IMG/VR virus record: IMGVR_UViG_3300025687_000169
Span: 1 to 33,880 of that record
Origin: a virus
Length of the DNA: 33,880 nt
Direction: 5' to 3' (one strand)
Shown: one piece after another, positions 5,967 through 14,405 of the stretch
How the letters are laid out: each line of letters begins with the position of its first letter
Numbering within the stretch: position 1 is the stretch's first letter
Notes under the pieces: generated by a model
Databases searched by the model: none
Told to the model about the DNA's origin: nothing
Seen by the model: the letters and a program-made list of their open reading frames with translations, nothing else
Position numbers and translations under genes: made by a program

Positions 5967-7658
5967 ATGTCTATTTTAGAAAAGCTAACAGAAGGAATCG
6001 TTAACCGCGATCTCCGTGCAGAAGGCGATGCGCTTCTCTCTAAGTGGGAGAAGACTGGTCTTCTAGAGGGTCTCTCCGCAGACCATGAGCGCGCCGGCAT
6101 GGCTCGCTTGCTTGAGAACCAGGCCAAGCAGCTTCTTAAGGAAGCTTCTTCCATGGCCGCAGGCGACGTTGAGGGCTTTGCCTCAGTCGCTTTCCCGCTT
6201 GTTCGCCGCGTTTTCGGTGGTCTTTTGGCCAACGATATCGTCAGCGTCCAGCCAATGAGCCTTCCATCAGGTCTCATTTTCTTCCTCGACTTCACTTATG
6301 AGGACGCCAAGCTTGGCCTTGGCGCTGGCGAGTCTGTCTACGGTGGTGGTGTTGTCGGTTCAAAGATAACCGGTGGTGTCAGTGACCTTACCGAAGAAGG
6401 TGGTGGTCTTTACAACCTTCAGTCTGGTTACTCTTCAGCTACAGGTTCTGTAGCTGGTGTTGCTACTGCTCTAGGTAATACAACTTTTGAAGTTGGATTT
6501 TCTGCAACAACTGATAAGTTGATTCGCTTCGACCCAGATATTCCTTCTGGCAGCTACGCTCAGACGCTTACTATTGCTCTTTCTGCGCTTCCGCAGATTA
6601 ACACAGATCAGCTAGTTGACGTTAAGGTTACTTTGTCAGATGCTTCTGGTTCTGCACAGGTTCGTCGTCTCACCACACAGGATGGTACAAACCTCACTTG
6701 TGTGTTCACCAAGTCATCGCACTTCCCAGAGCTTGACGACTCAACTGCAACTGTTGAATACCCAATCACTGACAACTTTACTAACGCCAGCGCGATTGGT
6801 GCTGTTGTTGGTGTTGATACTTGGGGCCTTGAAGAGCCACTTGGTGGCACCGGTAATTTCGGTGACGCAACTGAGAAGAACGAGATCCCCGAGATCGACA
6901 TCAAGGTTGACTCCATCGCTGTCACGGCTCAGACCCGCAAGCTCAAGGCCAAGTGGTCCCCAGAGCTTGGTCAGGATCTCAACGCCTACCACAACCTCGA
7001 CGCCGAGGTTGAGCTAACCAGCATCCTCTCCGAGCAGATTGCTCTTGAGATCGATCGTGAGATTCTCAACGATCTCCTCAAGGGTGCTACGGCTGGCACA
7101 TACTACTGGAGCCGTTCACCGGGTCTATTCGTAAACCGCACCACCGGTGCTGAGGTTGGAGCCGGCGCGTCCGCCCCTGACTTCACCGGTACGGTTTCCG
7201 AGTGGTACGAGACTCTCATTGAGACAATCAATGATGTCTCCGCTCAGATCCACCGCAAGACTCTCCGTGGTGGTGCCAACTTCATCGTGACCTCACCTGA
7301 AGTTGCCAACATCCTTGAGTTCACCAGTGGCTTCCGTGCTTCCGTCACGGCTGATGCTGACACCGGCACCGTTGGTGCTGTCAACGTTGGTTCACTCTCC
7401 AAGAAGTTCGACGTTTACGTCGATCCTTACTTCCCACGCAACGTCGTTCTCGTCGGTCGCAAGGGCAGTGGCTTCCTTGAGAGCGGCTACGTTTACGCTC
7501 CATACGTTCCACTACAGGTCACGCCGACCATCTTCGGTACCGAGGACTTCATCCCCCGCAAGGGCGTGATGACTCGCTACGCGAAGAAGATGGTCCGTCC
7601 TGACATGTACGGTCTCGTCATCTGCCGTGGTCTCCTTGGTGAGACTGGCGGTAGCTGA
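5967..7658 (+). CDS. 23: Major capsid protein, T4 gp23-like
   Basis: A 563-residue protein (T4 gp23 has 521). The N-terminal part contains ANDIVSVQPMSLPSGLIFFL (residues about 89-108), a hallmark of gp23-type capsid proteins. The C-terminal IFGTEDFIPRKGVMTRYAKK and VRPDMYG are also diagnostic. The first 60 residues are helical and charged, matching the propeptide removed by the gp21 protease. LLKE-ASSM (cut after Glu59) fits the family's hydrophobic-x-Glu cleavage rule, as an inference. Codon use is biased to C-ending codons compared with its neighbours, which suits high expression. The gene has the strongest ribosome binding site in the window and is followed by a strong terminator. Confidence 0.95.
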   Translation: MSILEKLTEGIVNRDLRAEGDALLSKWEKTGLLEGLSADHERAGMARLLENQAKQLLKEASSMAAGDVEGFASVAFPLVRRVFGGLLANDIVSVQPMSLPSGLIFFLDFTYEDAKLGLGAGESVYGGGVVGSKITGGVSDLTEEGGGLYNLQSGYSSATGSVAGVATALGNTTFEVGFSATTDKLIRFDPDIPSGSYAQTLTIALSALPQINTDQLVDVKVTLSDASGSAQVRRLTTQDGTNLTCVFTKSSHFPELDDSTATVEYPITDNFTNASAIGAVVGVDTWGLEEPLGGTGNFGDATEKNEIPEIDIKVDSIAVTAQTRKLKAKWSPELGQDLNAYHNLDAEVELTSILSEQIALEIDREILNDLLKGATAGTYYWSRSPGLFVNRTTGAEVGAGASAPDFTGTVSEWYETLIETINDVSAQIHRKTLRGGANFIVTSPEVANILEFTSGFRASVTADADTGTVGAVNVGSLSKKFDVYVDPYFPRNVVLVGRKGSGFLESGYVYAPYVPLQVTPTIFGTEDFIPRKGVMTRYAKKMVRPDMYGLVICRGLLGETGGS

Positions 7659-7681
7659 TAACTAGCGCCTAAAGGCATTAC

Positions 7682-7719
7682 GCCCTCGTCGTCTTCGGAT
7701 GGCGAGGGCTTTTTGTTTT
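7682..7719 (+). terminator. Intrinsic terminator after the capsid gene
   Basis: A 12-bp stem (GCCCTCGTCGTC with GATGGCGAGGGC, two G-T wobbles) closes on a TTCG tetraloop and is followed by CTTTTTGTTTT. This is a textbook intrinsic terminator and should insulate the capsid unit from the neck unit. Confidence 0.93.
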
Positions 7720-7726
7720 AAGAACA

Positions 7727-7737
7727 ACTATTTATAG
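7727..7737 (+). promoter_or_regulatory. Late-promoter-like box ACTATTTATAG
   Basis: The box starts 8 bases after the terminator T-run and 26 bases before the ATG at 7753. The terminator-then-box arrangement strongly supports promoter function at this copy. Confidence 0.7.
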
Positions 7738-7752
7738 TAAAGGAGATTCGTT

Positions 7753-7992
7753 ATGAATATTCGTAAGAGAAAAGCACTAAGAGCAAAGGCCCTCGCCGAG
7801 CGCCAAGCCGCACAGGCTCCACAGCCTGCTCCCGCTCCAGTTGTTGAAGCACCAGCCCCAGCACCCGTTGTGGAGAGCGAGACGCCTGTCCTCGACGCTG
7901 TTGCAGAAGAGGTTGAGGTAGAGACAGCCCCAGAGCCAAAGCCTGTCAGAAAGGCAACCAAGAGCCGCAGAAAGACATTTACAAAAGACTAA
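7753..7992 (+). CDS. Small Ala/Pro/Glu-rich protein with basic ends
   Basis: A 79-residue protein with AAAGGAG 8 bases before its ATG. Residues 1-15 are strongly basic (NIRKRKALRAKALAE). The centre is low-complexity, with a repeated APAPVVE unit and then acidic residues. The last 17 residues are basic again (RKATKSRRKTF). It is likely disordered. It is the first gene of the neck unit and follows the capsid. It could be an internal head or DNA-binding protein, or an assembly linker. No family is recognised. Confidence 0.7.
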   Translation: MNIRKRKALRAKALAERQAAQAPQPAPAPVVEAPAPAPVVESETPVLDAVAEEVEVETAPEPKPVRKATKSRRKTFTKD

Positions 7993-8006
7993 GGGGGATC
8001 TATTGA

Positions 8007-9320
8007 ATGGCAAAGCCTACCCTAACACCAGTCAGTCAGACTAGTAAGGTTATTCTAACTTCAACCGGAAGCACAGCGACTACCGGTAATGGGGCAGGTT
8101 TAACTACACATTACCCTTTTGGTATTTATGTAGAGACCGATTCTCCTCTTTATGACACAAACTTTATTTCAGGTGCTGCCGATCAAGTTGCCTACACTTA
8201 CAAGAAGTTGGGTGGTGATGTCCTTGACATCGAACTTACGGTCGGCAACGTCTATGCTGCTTATGAAGAAGCGGTTTTAGAATACACCTACCACATCAAC
8301 AAACACCAAGCGAAGAATGTTCTTGGAAGTCTTTTAGGCTTTGCAACAGGAACATTTGATCACGACGGACAAATGACCGGAGGTGATGCTTCTGGTTCTG
8401 CCGTAAACCTGAAATACCCAACCTTCAAGGTTGGTTATGCTCGTCGTGTTGGTGAGGGCTTCTCCGAGGAAGCGGGCATCGGAGGCAACAACACTTTCTA
8501 TTCTGCTTCTTTTGCCCTAACTGCTGGTGTCCAAGACTACGACCTACAAAACATTATTTCCAGTTCAGCCGCCAATAACCTTGAACCAGCAACAAGCGGC
8601 TCAGTCCCCTACGCCAACTTGGTCGGCAACAAGAAAGTTAAGATCCACAGGGTCTTCTACAAAACGCCAGGTTCTATGTGGAGGTTTTATGGCTACTATG
8701 GTGGTCTAAATGTTGTCGGTAACCTAAACTATTATGGTCAGTATGCCGATGATACTACATTTGAAATCATCCCAACCTGGCAAAACAAACTCCAGGCTAT
8801 GGCTTATGAAGATCATCTTTGGACCCGACTTTCACATTACTCTTTTGAGTTGTTCAACAACAAATTGAGGATCACACCGATCCCAGAAGGTTTTGTAAGC
8901 CATATGTGGGTTCAGTTCACCATTGACCAAGATCCTTGGACAGAGGACTCGGATCGTAAGAACGGCACAGACGGCATTAACAATATGAACTCTTTGCCGT
9001 TTGACAACATTCCTTACCAAAACATCAACGCCATTGGTAAGCACTGGATTCGTCGTTATGCCCTTGCTCTTTCAAAAGAGATGCTGGGTCAGATCCGAGG
9101 CAAGTTCAGCGGCAATATTCCGATCCCAGGCGACAGCGTAACCCTCAACTCCAGCGATCTCCTAAGTCAAGCAAAAGACGAGCAAACTTCTTTGAAAGAA
9201 GAACTCGTCAAGATCTTGGACGAAATGACTTACAAGGCACTTGCGCAGCAGGACTCAGAACTTATTGCTGCTATTGACAAGGTAAACTCTAATATTCCAA
9301 TGATGATCTACCAGGGGTAA
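8007..9320 (+). CDS. 13: Neck protein, T4 gp13-like head-completion protein
   Basis: A 437-residue protein. After a Thr/Ser-rich N-terminus comes LGGDVLDIELTVGNVYAAYE then AVLEYTYHINKHQAKNVLGS (about residues 69-110), a helical connector-like pattern seen in neck proteins of T4-like marine phages. A C-terminal helical domain (WIRRYALALSKEMLGQIRGK, about residues 346-365, then NSSDLLSQAKDEQTSLKEEL) is also typical. In T4, gp13 with gp14 forms the neck after DNA packaging. This one is longer than T4 gp13 (309). The assignment rests on motif pattern and on being followed by gp14- and gp15-like genes, so it is probable rather than certain. Confidence 0.65.
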   Translation: MAKPTLTPVSQTSKVILTSTGSTATTGNGAGLTTHYPFGIYVETDSPLYDTNFISGAADQVAYTYKKLGGDVLDIELTVGNVYAAYEEAVLEYTYHINKHQAKNVLGSLLGFATGTFDHDGQMTGGDASGSAVNLKYPTFKVGYARRVGEGFSEEAGIGGNNTFYSASFALTAGVQDYDLQNIISSSAANNLEPATSGSVPYANLVGNKKVKIHRVFYKTPGSMWRFYGYYGGLNVVGNLNYYGQYADDTTFEIIPTWQNKLQAMAYEDHLWTRLSHYSFELFNNKLRITPIPEGFVSHMWVQFTIDQDPWTEDSDRKNGTDGINNMNSLPFDNIPYQNINAIGKHWIRRYALALSKEMLGQIRGKFSGNIPIPGDSVTLNSSDLLSQAKDEQTSLKEELVKILDEMTYKALAQQDSELIAAIDKVNSNIPMMIYQG

Positions 9321-9324
9321 CTAA

Positions 9325-9816
9325 ATGGCACAAAACAAGTGGACACAACCAGACGCCCCACCTCCTCCGCTTTTCACAGGAAAGAAGGAGCGAGATCTTG
9401 TAAAGCAAGTTAATGATGAACTTATTGAAAGGGTTATCGGCCAAACAGTTGCTTATTACCCAATAGACGACAAGACAACCAACTACCACCCGATCTATGG
9501 CGAGGCAATAAAAAAGAACTTTCTTCCTCCTGTAAGGGTTCACGCTCTTGTTGAGTGGGAAGGTATCCAAACAAAGTATCAGCAAAACATCGGACTTGAC
9601 AAAGACGCTTCCATCATCGTTCATTTCCACAAGAGGCGTTTAACCGAGGATCAAGACCTCTATGTAAGAGAAGGCGACTTTGTTCTTTATGGCGACACTT
9701 TCTATGAGATCGTCACTCTTTCAGAACCAAAACAACTTTATGGTCAGATCGACCACCTATTAGAGATTTCAGCCAAGTGCGTCAGAGCACGAGAGGATCT
9801 ATTCGATGGCACCTAA
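9325..9816 (+). CDS. 14: Neck protein, T4 gp14-like
   Basis: A 163-residue protein aligning by eye with the first two thirds of T4 gp14 (256 residues). ELIERVIGQTVAYYPID then YHPIYGEAIKKNF match the T4 regions ending in YYVPRE and IFGEDLKNKF. The later VREGDFVLYGDTFYEIV matches the EGDLIYFP-LFEI segment. With gp13 it forms the head-tail neck. The C-terminal T4 extension is absent. It starts 2 bases after the previous stop, and its end overlaps the gp15-like gene by 11 bases, so the three neck genes are one translational cluster. Confidence 0.75.
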   Translation: MAQNKWTQPDAPPPPLFTGKKERDLVKQVNDELIERVIGQTVAYYPIDDKTTNYHPIYGEAIKKNFLPPVRVHALVEWEGIQTKYQQNIGLDKDASIIVHFHKRRLTEDQDLYVREGDFVLYGDTFYEIVTLSEPKQLYGQIDHLLEISAKCVRAREDLFDGT

Positions 9817-10732
9817 ATACGATCACACAGGAATAGAAGGAGCAAACGAGAATCTAAAAGAGATCCCGTTTATGCCCTCTACTATTGAGAACATCGACAC
9901 AGCGATCTTCAACTATGTAAAAGATGAACTTGCTCTTCACACTGAAACAAACAAAGGCAATGTCCGTGTTCCTGTTCTTTGGGTTGCAGCCGAGCGCTCC
10001 CATCAAATAAAGAACAGCGATGATCAAAACATAAGAGACAAGAAGGGTGTATTCAAACTTCCTCTTATGACACTTGAAAGAGCGTCGATGACAAAAGATC
10101 CTGCTTTTAAAGGAACGTTCCAGGCTCATATGCCAGACTTTGGTAGAGCAATACATAAAACTCGTAGAGTCAATGTTCCAGCGGCAAGGCGAATAAACCA
10201 AGGTAAAACATCAAACTTTATGAACGCCTTCTCAAAGAGACAATATGGTGTTGGCAACAATGTAGGAAATGGACAACTAAACTTTCCAATCAAAATGAAG
10301 TCTGACAAAAGCCGTGTTATTACAGAAACTGTTTACATGCCTATTCCTATTTGGGTTAACGCAATGTACTCTCTTCGCATCAGAACTGAGTTCGTGCAAC
10401 AGATGAACGACCTAACCCAGCCTTTCTATTCCTTTACGGGACAGGCTAACTCTTTCTTTATCACAAACGAAGGTCATAGATACGAAGCCTTTGTTGAGGG
10501 CGACATTTCTTATAGCAACAACATAGCGGATCTCGGAGAAGAAGAAAGAACTTACATTACAGACATCAAGTTTAAAGTCCTTGGTTATCTAATGGGCGAA
10601 GGCAAGAATGATCCAAAGCCGAAGTTTACAACAATAGAAAACTATGTAGATGTAAAGATTCCAAGAGAAAGAGTAATCTTGGGAGACATAAACACCTTCC
10701 TAGATGACGACGAAGGTTTTTATAGAGAGTAA
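9806..10732 (+). CDS. 15: Tail terminator / sheath stabiliser, T4 gp15-like
   Basis: A 308-residue protein (T4 gp15 has 272). The segment NVRVPVLWVAAERSHQI (about residues 51-67) then GVFKLPLMTLERASMTKDPA corresponds to the T4 gp15 part with IRVPITYASKEH and LPRINLHL. PIPIWVNAMYSLRIRTEF and the later YITDIKFKVLGYLMGE correspond to the T4 segments YELSIFTRYEDD and WSLTFEVNGWMYPP. gp15 caps the tail tube and holds the sheath at the neck. ATG 9806 overlaps the gp14-like gene. The order 13-14-15 is conserved with T4-like genomes, though here it follows capsid rather than preceding terminase. Confidence 0.78.
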   Translation: MAPKYDHTGIEGANENLKEIPFMPSTIENIDTAIFNYVKDELALHTETNKGNVRVPVLWVAAERSHQIKNSDDQNIRDKKGVFKLPLMTLERASMTKDPAFKGTFQAHMPDFGRAIHKTRRVNVPAARRINQGKTSNFMNAFSKRQYGVGNNVGNGQLNFPIKMKSDKSRVITETVYMPIPIWVNAMYSLRIRTEFVQQMNDLTQPFYSFTGQANSFFITNEGHRYEAFVEGDISYSNNIADLGEEERTYITDIKFKVLGYLMGEGKNDPKPKFTTIENYVDVKIPRERVILGDINTFLDDDEGFYRE

Positions 10733-10753
10733 AGGTGGTTGCTTCTATAATAG

Positions 10754-10764
10754 ACTATTTATTA
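10754..10764 (+). promoter_or_regulatory. Late-promoter-like box before the tail sheath gene
   Basis: ACTATTTATTA lies in the 77-base gap between neck and sheath genes, 46 bases before the sheath ATG. A further AT-rich TATAATAG (10746-10753) directly precedes it and could serve as a sigma-70 -10. Confidence 0.6.
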
Positions 10765-10809
10765 TGAGAAACGCATTGTAGTATGAATGCTGCACAAGGA
10801 GACTAATAG

Positions 10810-13785
10810 ATGCCAGTTGACAAGTTTAGATTCGTTTCCCCAGGTATTTTCCTAAACGAAATCGATCAGTCCCAAATCCCAGCCCTACCCGAAAACGTCG
10901 GTCCCGTTATCGTTGGCCGCACTGAGAAGGGACCGGGTATGATCCCAACCAAGGTCCGCTCTTTTTCAGAGTTCGTTGAGATCTTCGGAAACCCTATTTC
11001 CGGTCTTGGCGGTGTAAGTGATGTCTGGCGTGAGGGCAACTATTCTTCTCCTACCTACGGTGCGTATGCAGCACAGGCTTACCTCCGCTCTGGCGTTGGA
11101 CCTGTCACATTTATTCGCCTTGTCGGAACACAGCACCCAGACGCTAACGCTGACGGTAAGGCTGGTTGGCAAACAGAGAAGGAACCAAGTACAGCACTTG
11201 GAACAAATGGTGGACCGTTTGGTTTGTTTGTTATTCCTTCCGGCTCAGATGCTGTTAGTACAACTGGAGCGCGCTCAATAGTGGTAGGAGCAAACACTGG
11301 GTCTCTTGCTGCTGTTTGGTACATGAACACTGGTTCTTGTCTAGTACTTTCTGGCGCCGCACCGGACGGAGCCTATATTGAAGGTGTTGCTACTGCTATA
11401 AGGGCAGATGCTAATGGTGAATTTAAGGTAAGAATTCTTCAAGGCACTGGCGCCGGTACTGAAATTGAAAATGTTACATTTTCGTTAAATGAGTCTAGCG
11501 ACAAGTTTATTAGAAAGGTCTTCAATACAAACCCACAACTCGTCAATACTACTATTGAGGGAACTACATACGATAAACCTTATTGGCTAGGCGAAACATT
11601 TGAAGGGTTTTTAAACGTCTCTGGCCTTACTCCGACTGGAACAGGTAGTATTGGCGTTATTCTCCCGCTTGTTTCTGGTTCCACAAACATTGGAAACCAC
11701 GAGAAGCGAATGGCTTACCGTGATGCTCACACTGGCTGGTTCTTTGGACAAAACCTTTCTGCCGACACCAGTAGTTACACCTATGATGGAATGCAAAAAC
11801 TATTTAAGTTTGTCGGCATCAACGGCTACGGTTCCTGGCTACAAGAGAATGTCAAGATCTCCATCGACAACATACGCGCTTCTGCAAATGAAAATGTTCC
11901 ATACGGTACTTTTGATGTCGTTCTTCGTAGAGCAAATGATAGCGATCTTCGCCCTGTTGTTTTAGAGCGTTTCTCCAACTGTAACTTAAACAAGAACTCT
12001 CCTAACTATGTTGCCGCAAAAATCGGCGATATGTCAATGGAATGGGATGCAGTAGAGAAGCGATACCGTGACTTTGGTGATTTTCCAAATGTTTCGCGCT
12101 ATGTCCGTGTTGTAATGGACCAGCAGTTTGATGCAGGTGCACCCAACGAAGCACTTCTACCATTCGGCGTCTATGGACCACCTGCTTTCCCTGACTGGTC
12201 TTATACTTCTGGTAGTACCACTGAAATTAATGCCTATGTTCGCGGATCTGGCTCGGTGCCAGATGCTCTGATCGATGCTAATGCAGATGGAAGAATTATT
12301 TATATTACAGCCGAGTTAGCTGAATTTAACATCACTTATCCACAGGTTGGTATTCGCGTAAGTGCGTCTACAGCCGCTGGTACCAATGTTGATGGTGCGG
12401 ATCCTACAACGAACGCCTACTTTGGTCTACAAACTACAAAGACATTAACATCTAATGTTTTTGATACAGGGTATGCTGACTACCTTAGAGCATTTGGTAA
12501 TGAAATTATTGCAGATAGCGATTGGGTTGATACATTTGGAAATGGCACCCTGCCTGGCGGCCTATCCCACCAGTGGATCTTCAGTTTAGACGAAATTATA
12601 GTTTCAAAAGGCACGAACTTTGATGACGCTACTCCAACCAGTAATATTGACAGCGCAGCCTGGTCGTCCGGCTCGATGGTTGCGGGTACCTCATGGACCG
12701 CTTCTGGCTCTGGCGGGTCTACATTAACTGCTGCTCGCTACCAAAATGTTCTTGACTCCAAGATCAACCGCTTCACTTCACCAATGTTCGGCGGCTTTGA
12801 CGGCCTAGACATTACAGAGCGTGACCCGTTCCGTAACTCTCTTATTAGCGAGAATCCGACAGAGCAGAGCAGCTATGTTTACTACACACTTCGTCGTGCA
12901 GTCGACACTGTTGCGGATCCAGAGGTTGCCGAAATGAATCTTCTAAGCATCCCAGGTATCACTGACGATCGAGTTACAGATCACATCATCCAGACTGCCG
13001 AGGGTCGCGCTGACACTCTCGCTGTCATCGATGTTGAGGGCGGTTTCAGGCCACGTCACGAAGCAGACGCTACACGCTCTGCTCGTAAGGGCAACCTAAG
13101 CACTGTTCTTTCTAACATCAAGGCAAGAAACCTAAACAACTCTTACGGTGCTGCTTACTACCCATGGGTTAAGGTCCGCGACACTGTTAACGGCGTTCTC
13201 CTTGATGTTCCGCCATCTGTTGTTGCTCTCGGTGTTCTAGCGAGTACAGAGCGCTCTGCTGATGTTTGGTTCGCTCCTGCCGGTTTCAACCGAGGTGGAC
13301 TATCCAACGGTGCTGGTGGCCTTCCGGTTGTCGGCGTTGAGACCAAGTTGACCTCACGCAACCGTGATGATCTCTACGACGTAAACATCAACCCGATTGC
13401 TTCTTTCCCAGCGGAAGGCATCGTGGTCTTCGGCCAGAAGACGCTTCAGGCTACGCCTTCGGCTCTCGACCGAATCAACGTTCGTCGCCTAATGATCTTC
13501 GTCAAGCGTGGCATCTCAAGAATCTCTGCTGGAACACTCTTCCAACCAAATGTTCAGGTCACTTGGAACAACTTCAAGTCCAGAGCAGAGAATTTCCTAA
13601 ACGATGTCAAGGTTCGTTTCGGCATCGACGACTTCCGCGTTGTCCTTGATGAAACAACAACAACTCCAGATCTTGTGGACAGAAATATTCTTTACGCAAA
13701 GATTTTCATTAAGCCGACACGCGCCATCGAGTTCATTGCCATTGACTTCATCATTACTCGCTCTGGTGCTTCTTTTGATGACTAA
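10810..13785 (+). CDS. 18: Tail sheath protein, T4 gp18-like
   Basis: A 991-residue protein, much longer than T4 gp18 (659). The N-terminus (FVSPGIFLNEIDQSQIPALP, residues 8-27) and GPVIVGRTEKGPG are the standard start of contractile sheath proteins. The C-terminal third from MFGGFDGLDITERDPFRN (about residues 658-675) through AIEFIAIDFIITRSG is the conserved contractile core with the end strand that links neighbouring subunits. The region between, about residues 130-640, is Ser/Thr/Gly-rich and beta-like, presumably extra surface domains. It polymerises around the tube and contracts at infection. The start has AAGGAG 11 bases upstream. Synonymous codon use drifts: conserved ends are C-rich, the middle is more AT-rich. 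Confidence 0.93.
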   Translation: MPVDKFRFVSPGIFLNEIDQSQIPALPENVGPVIVGRTEKGPGMIPTKVRSFSEFVEIFGNPISGLGGVSDVWREGNYSSPTYGAYAAQAYLRSGVGPVTFIRLVGTQHPDANADGKAGWQTEKEPSTALGTNGGPFGLFVIPSGSDAVSTTGARSIVVGANTGSLAAVWYMNTGSCLVLSGAAPDGAYIEGVATAIRADANGEFKVRILQGTGAGTEIENVTFSLNESSDKFIRKVFNTNPQLVNTTIEGTTYDKPYWLGETFEGFLNVSGLTPTGTGSIGVILPLVSGSTNIGNHEKRMAYRDAHTGWFFGQNLSADTSSYTYDGMQKLFKFVGINGYGSWLQENVKISIDNIRASANENVPYGTFDVVLRRANDSDLRPVVLERFSNCNLNKNSPNYVAAKIGDMSMEWDAVEKRYRDFGDFPNVSRYVRVVMDQQFDAGAPNEALLPFGVYGPPAFPDWSYTSGSTTEINAYVRGSGSVPDALIDANADGRIIYITAELAEFNITYPQVGIRVSASTAAGTNVDGADPTTNAYFGLQTTKTLTSNVFDTGYADYLRAFGNEIIADSDWVDTFGNGTLPGGLSHQWIFSLDEIIVSKGTNFDDATPTSNIDSAAWSSGSMVAGTSWTASGSGGSTLTAARYQNVLDSKINRFTSPMFGGFDGLDITERDPFRNSLISENPTEQSSYVYYTLRRAVDTVADPEVAEMNLLSIPGITDDRVTDHIIQTAEGRADTLAVIDVEGGFRPRHEADATRSARKGNLSTVLSNIKARNLNNSYGAAYYPWVKVRDTVNGVLLDVPPSVVALGVLASTERSADVWFAPAGFNRGGLSNGAGGLPVVGVETKLTSRNRDDLYDVNINPIASFPAEGIVVFGQKTLQATPSALDRINVRRLMIFVKRGISRISAGTLFQPNVQVTWNNFKSRAENFLNDVKVRFGIDDFRVVLDETTTTPDLVDRNILYAKIFIKPTRAIEFIAIDFIITRSGASFDD

Positions 13786-13797
13786 AACAAAATAACC

Positions 13798-13808
13798 ACT
13801 ATTTACTA
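13798..13808 (+). promoter_or_regulatory. Late-promoter-like box before the tail tube gene
   Basis: ACTATTTACTA lies 12 bases after the sheath stop and 20 bases before the tube ATG. It would allow tube protein to be made independently of the long sheath transcript. Confidence 0.58.
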
Positions 13809-13828
13809 TAAAGAGGAGATCAATTCTA

Positions 13829-14395
13829 ATGGCTGAAACAAATGGTTTTTGGACAACATCGGCAGCAAGAGACCCAAAGAGAGGTTTCAGGTTCAGAGTG
13901 ACTTTTGACACACTGGCCAGTCTTCAGGGTGTGGCTTGGTATGCTAAGAAGGCTACGAAGCCCTCTATTTCTTTCTCAGAGGCTTCACACAACTATCTAA
14001 ACCACACCTACTACTGGCCGGCGCGCACAGAGTGGAACGAAGTTGACATTACCTTTGTCGATCCAGTTGAGCCAGATCTTTGCGACGGCTTTACAACTTT
14101 GATTGAGGCTGTTGGTTATACGATCCCACGAGGTGGTTCTTTTGAGGATTCAGACTTTGCTTCCGTGTCAAAGGCTGCTTCTGTGGCTAACTTGGGTAAC
14201 ATTAGAATTGAACAGATCGACGAAGAGGGTAAAAGCCTTGAAGAGTGGACGCTCAACAATGGTTGGGTCAAGGAATTGACCTTCGGCGATCTCGACTATG
14301 GCTCAGACGATCTAACAGAAGTTTCTATGAAGATTCGTTATGACTGGGCTTCTGTCGGAATCAAGAACAGTTCTCTTCGCAAGTTCTCACTATAA
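13829..14395 (+). CDS. 19: Tail tube protein, T4 gp19-like
   Basis: A 188-residue protein near T4 gp19 length (163). The N-terminal DPKRGFRFRVTFDTL then KKATKPSISFSEASHNYLN, and the later DITFVDPVEPD, are typical of T4-like tube proteins. The C-terminal IRIEQIDEEGKSLEEWTLNN and LTFGDLDYGSDDLTEVSMKI regions are the conserved strands of the tube ring. It forms stacked hexameric rings through which DNA passes. It directly follows the sheath gene as in T4. AAAGAGGAG upstream provides the ribosome binding site. A second copy of the fold is encoded next door. Confidence 0.9.
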   Translation: MAETNGFWTTSAARDPKRGFRFRVTFDTLASLQGVAWYAKKATKPSISFSEASHNYLNHTYYWPARTEWNEVDITFVDPVEPDLCDGFTTLIEAVGYTIPRGGSFEDSDFASVSKAASVANLGNIRIEQIDEEGKSLEEWTLNNGWVKELTFGDLDYGSDDLTEVSMKIRYDWASVGIKNSSLRKFSL

Positions 14396-14405
14396 GGTAG
14401 CCTAG

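Noticed and set aside
6616-7017. 133-residue + strand ORF inside the capsid gene
   Set aside because: Out-of-frame shadow of gp23, with no ribosome site and a Leu/Ser/Arg-biased composition typical of such shadows.
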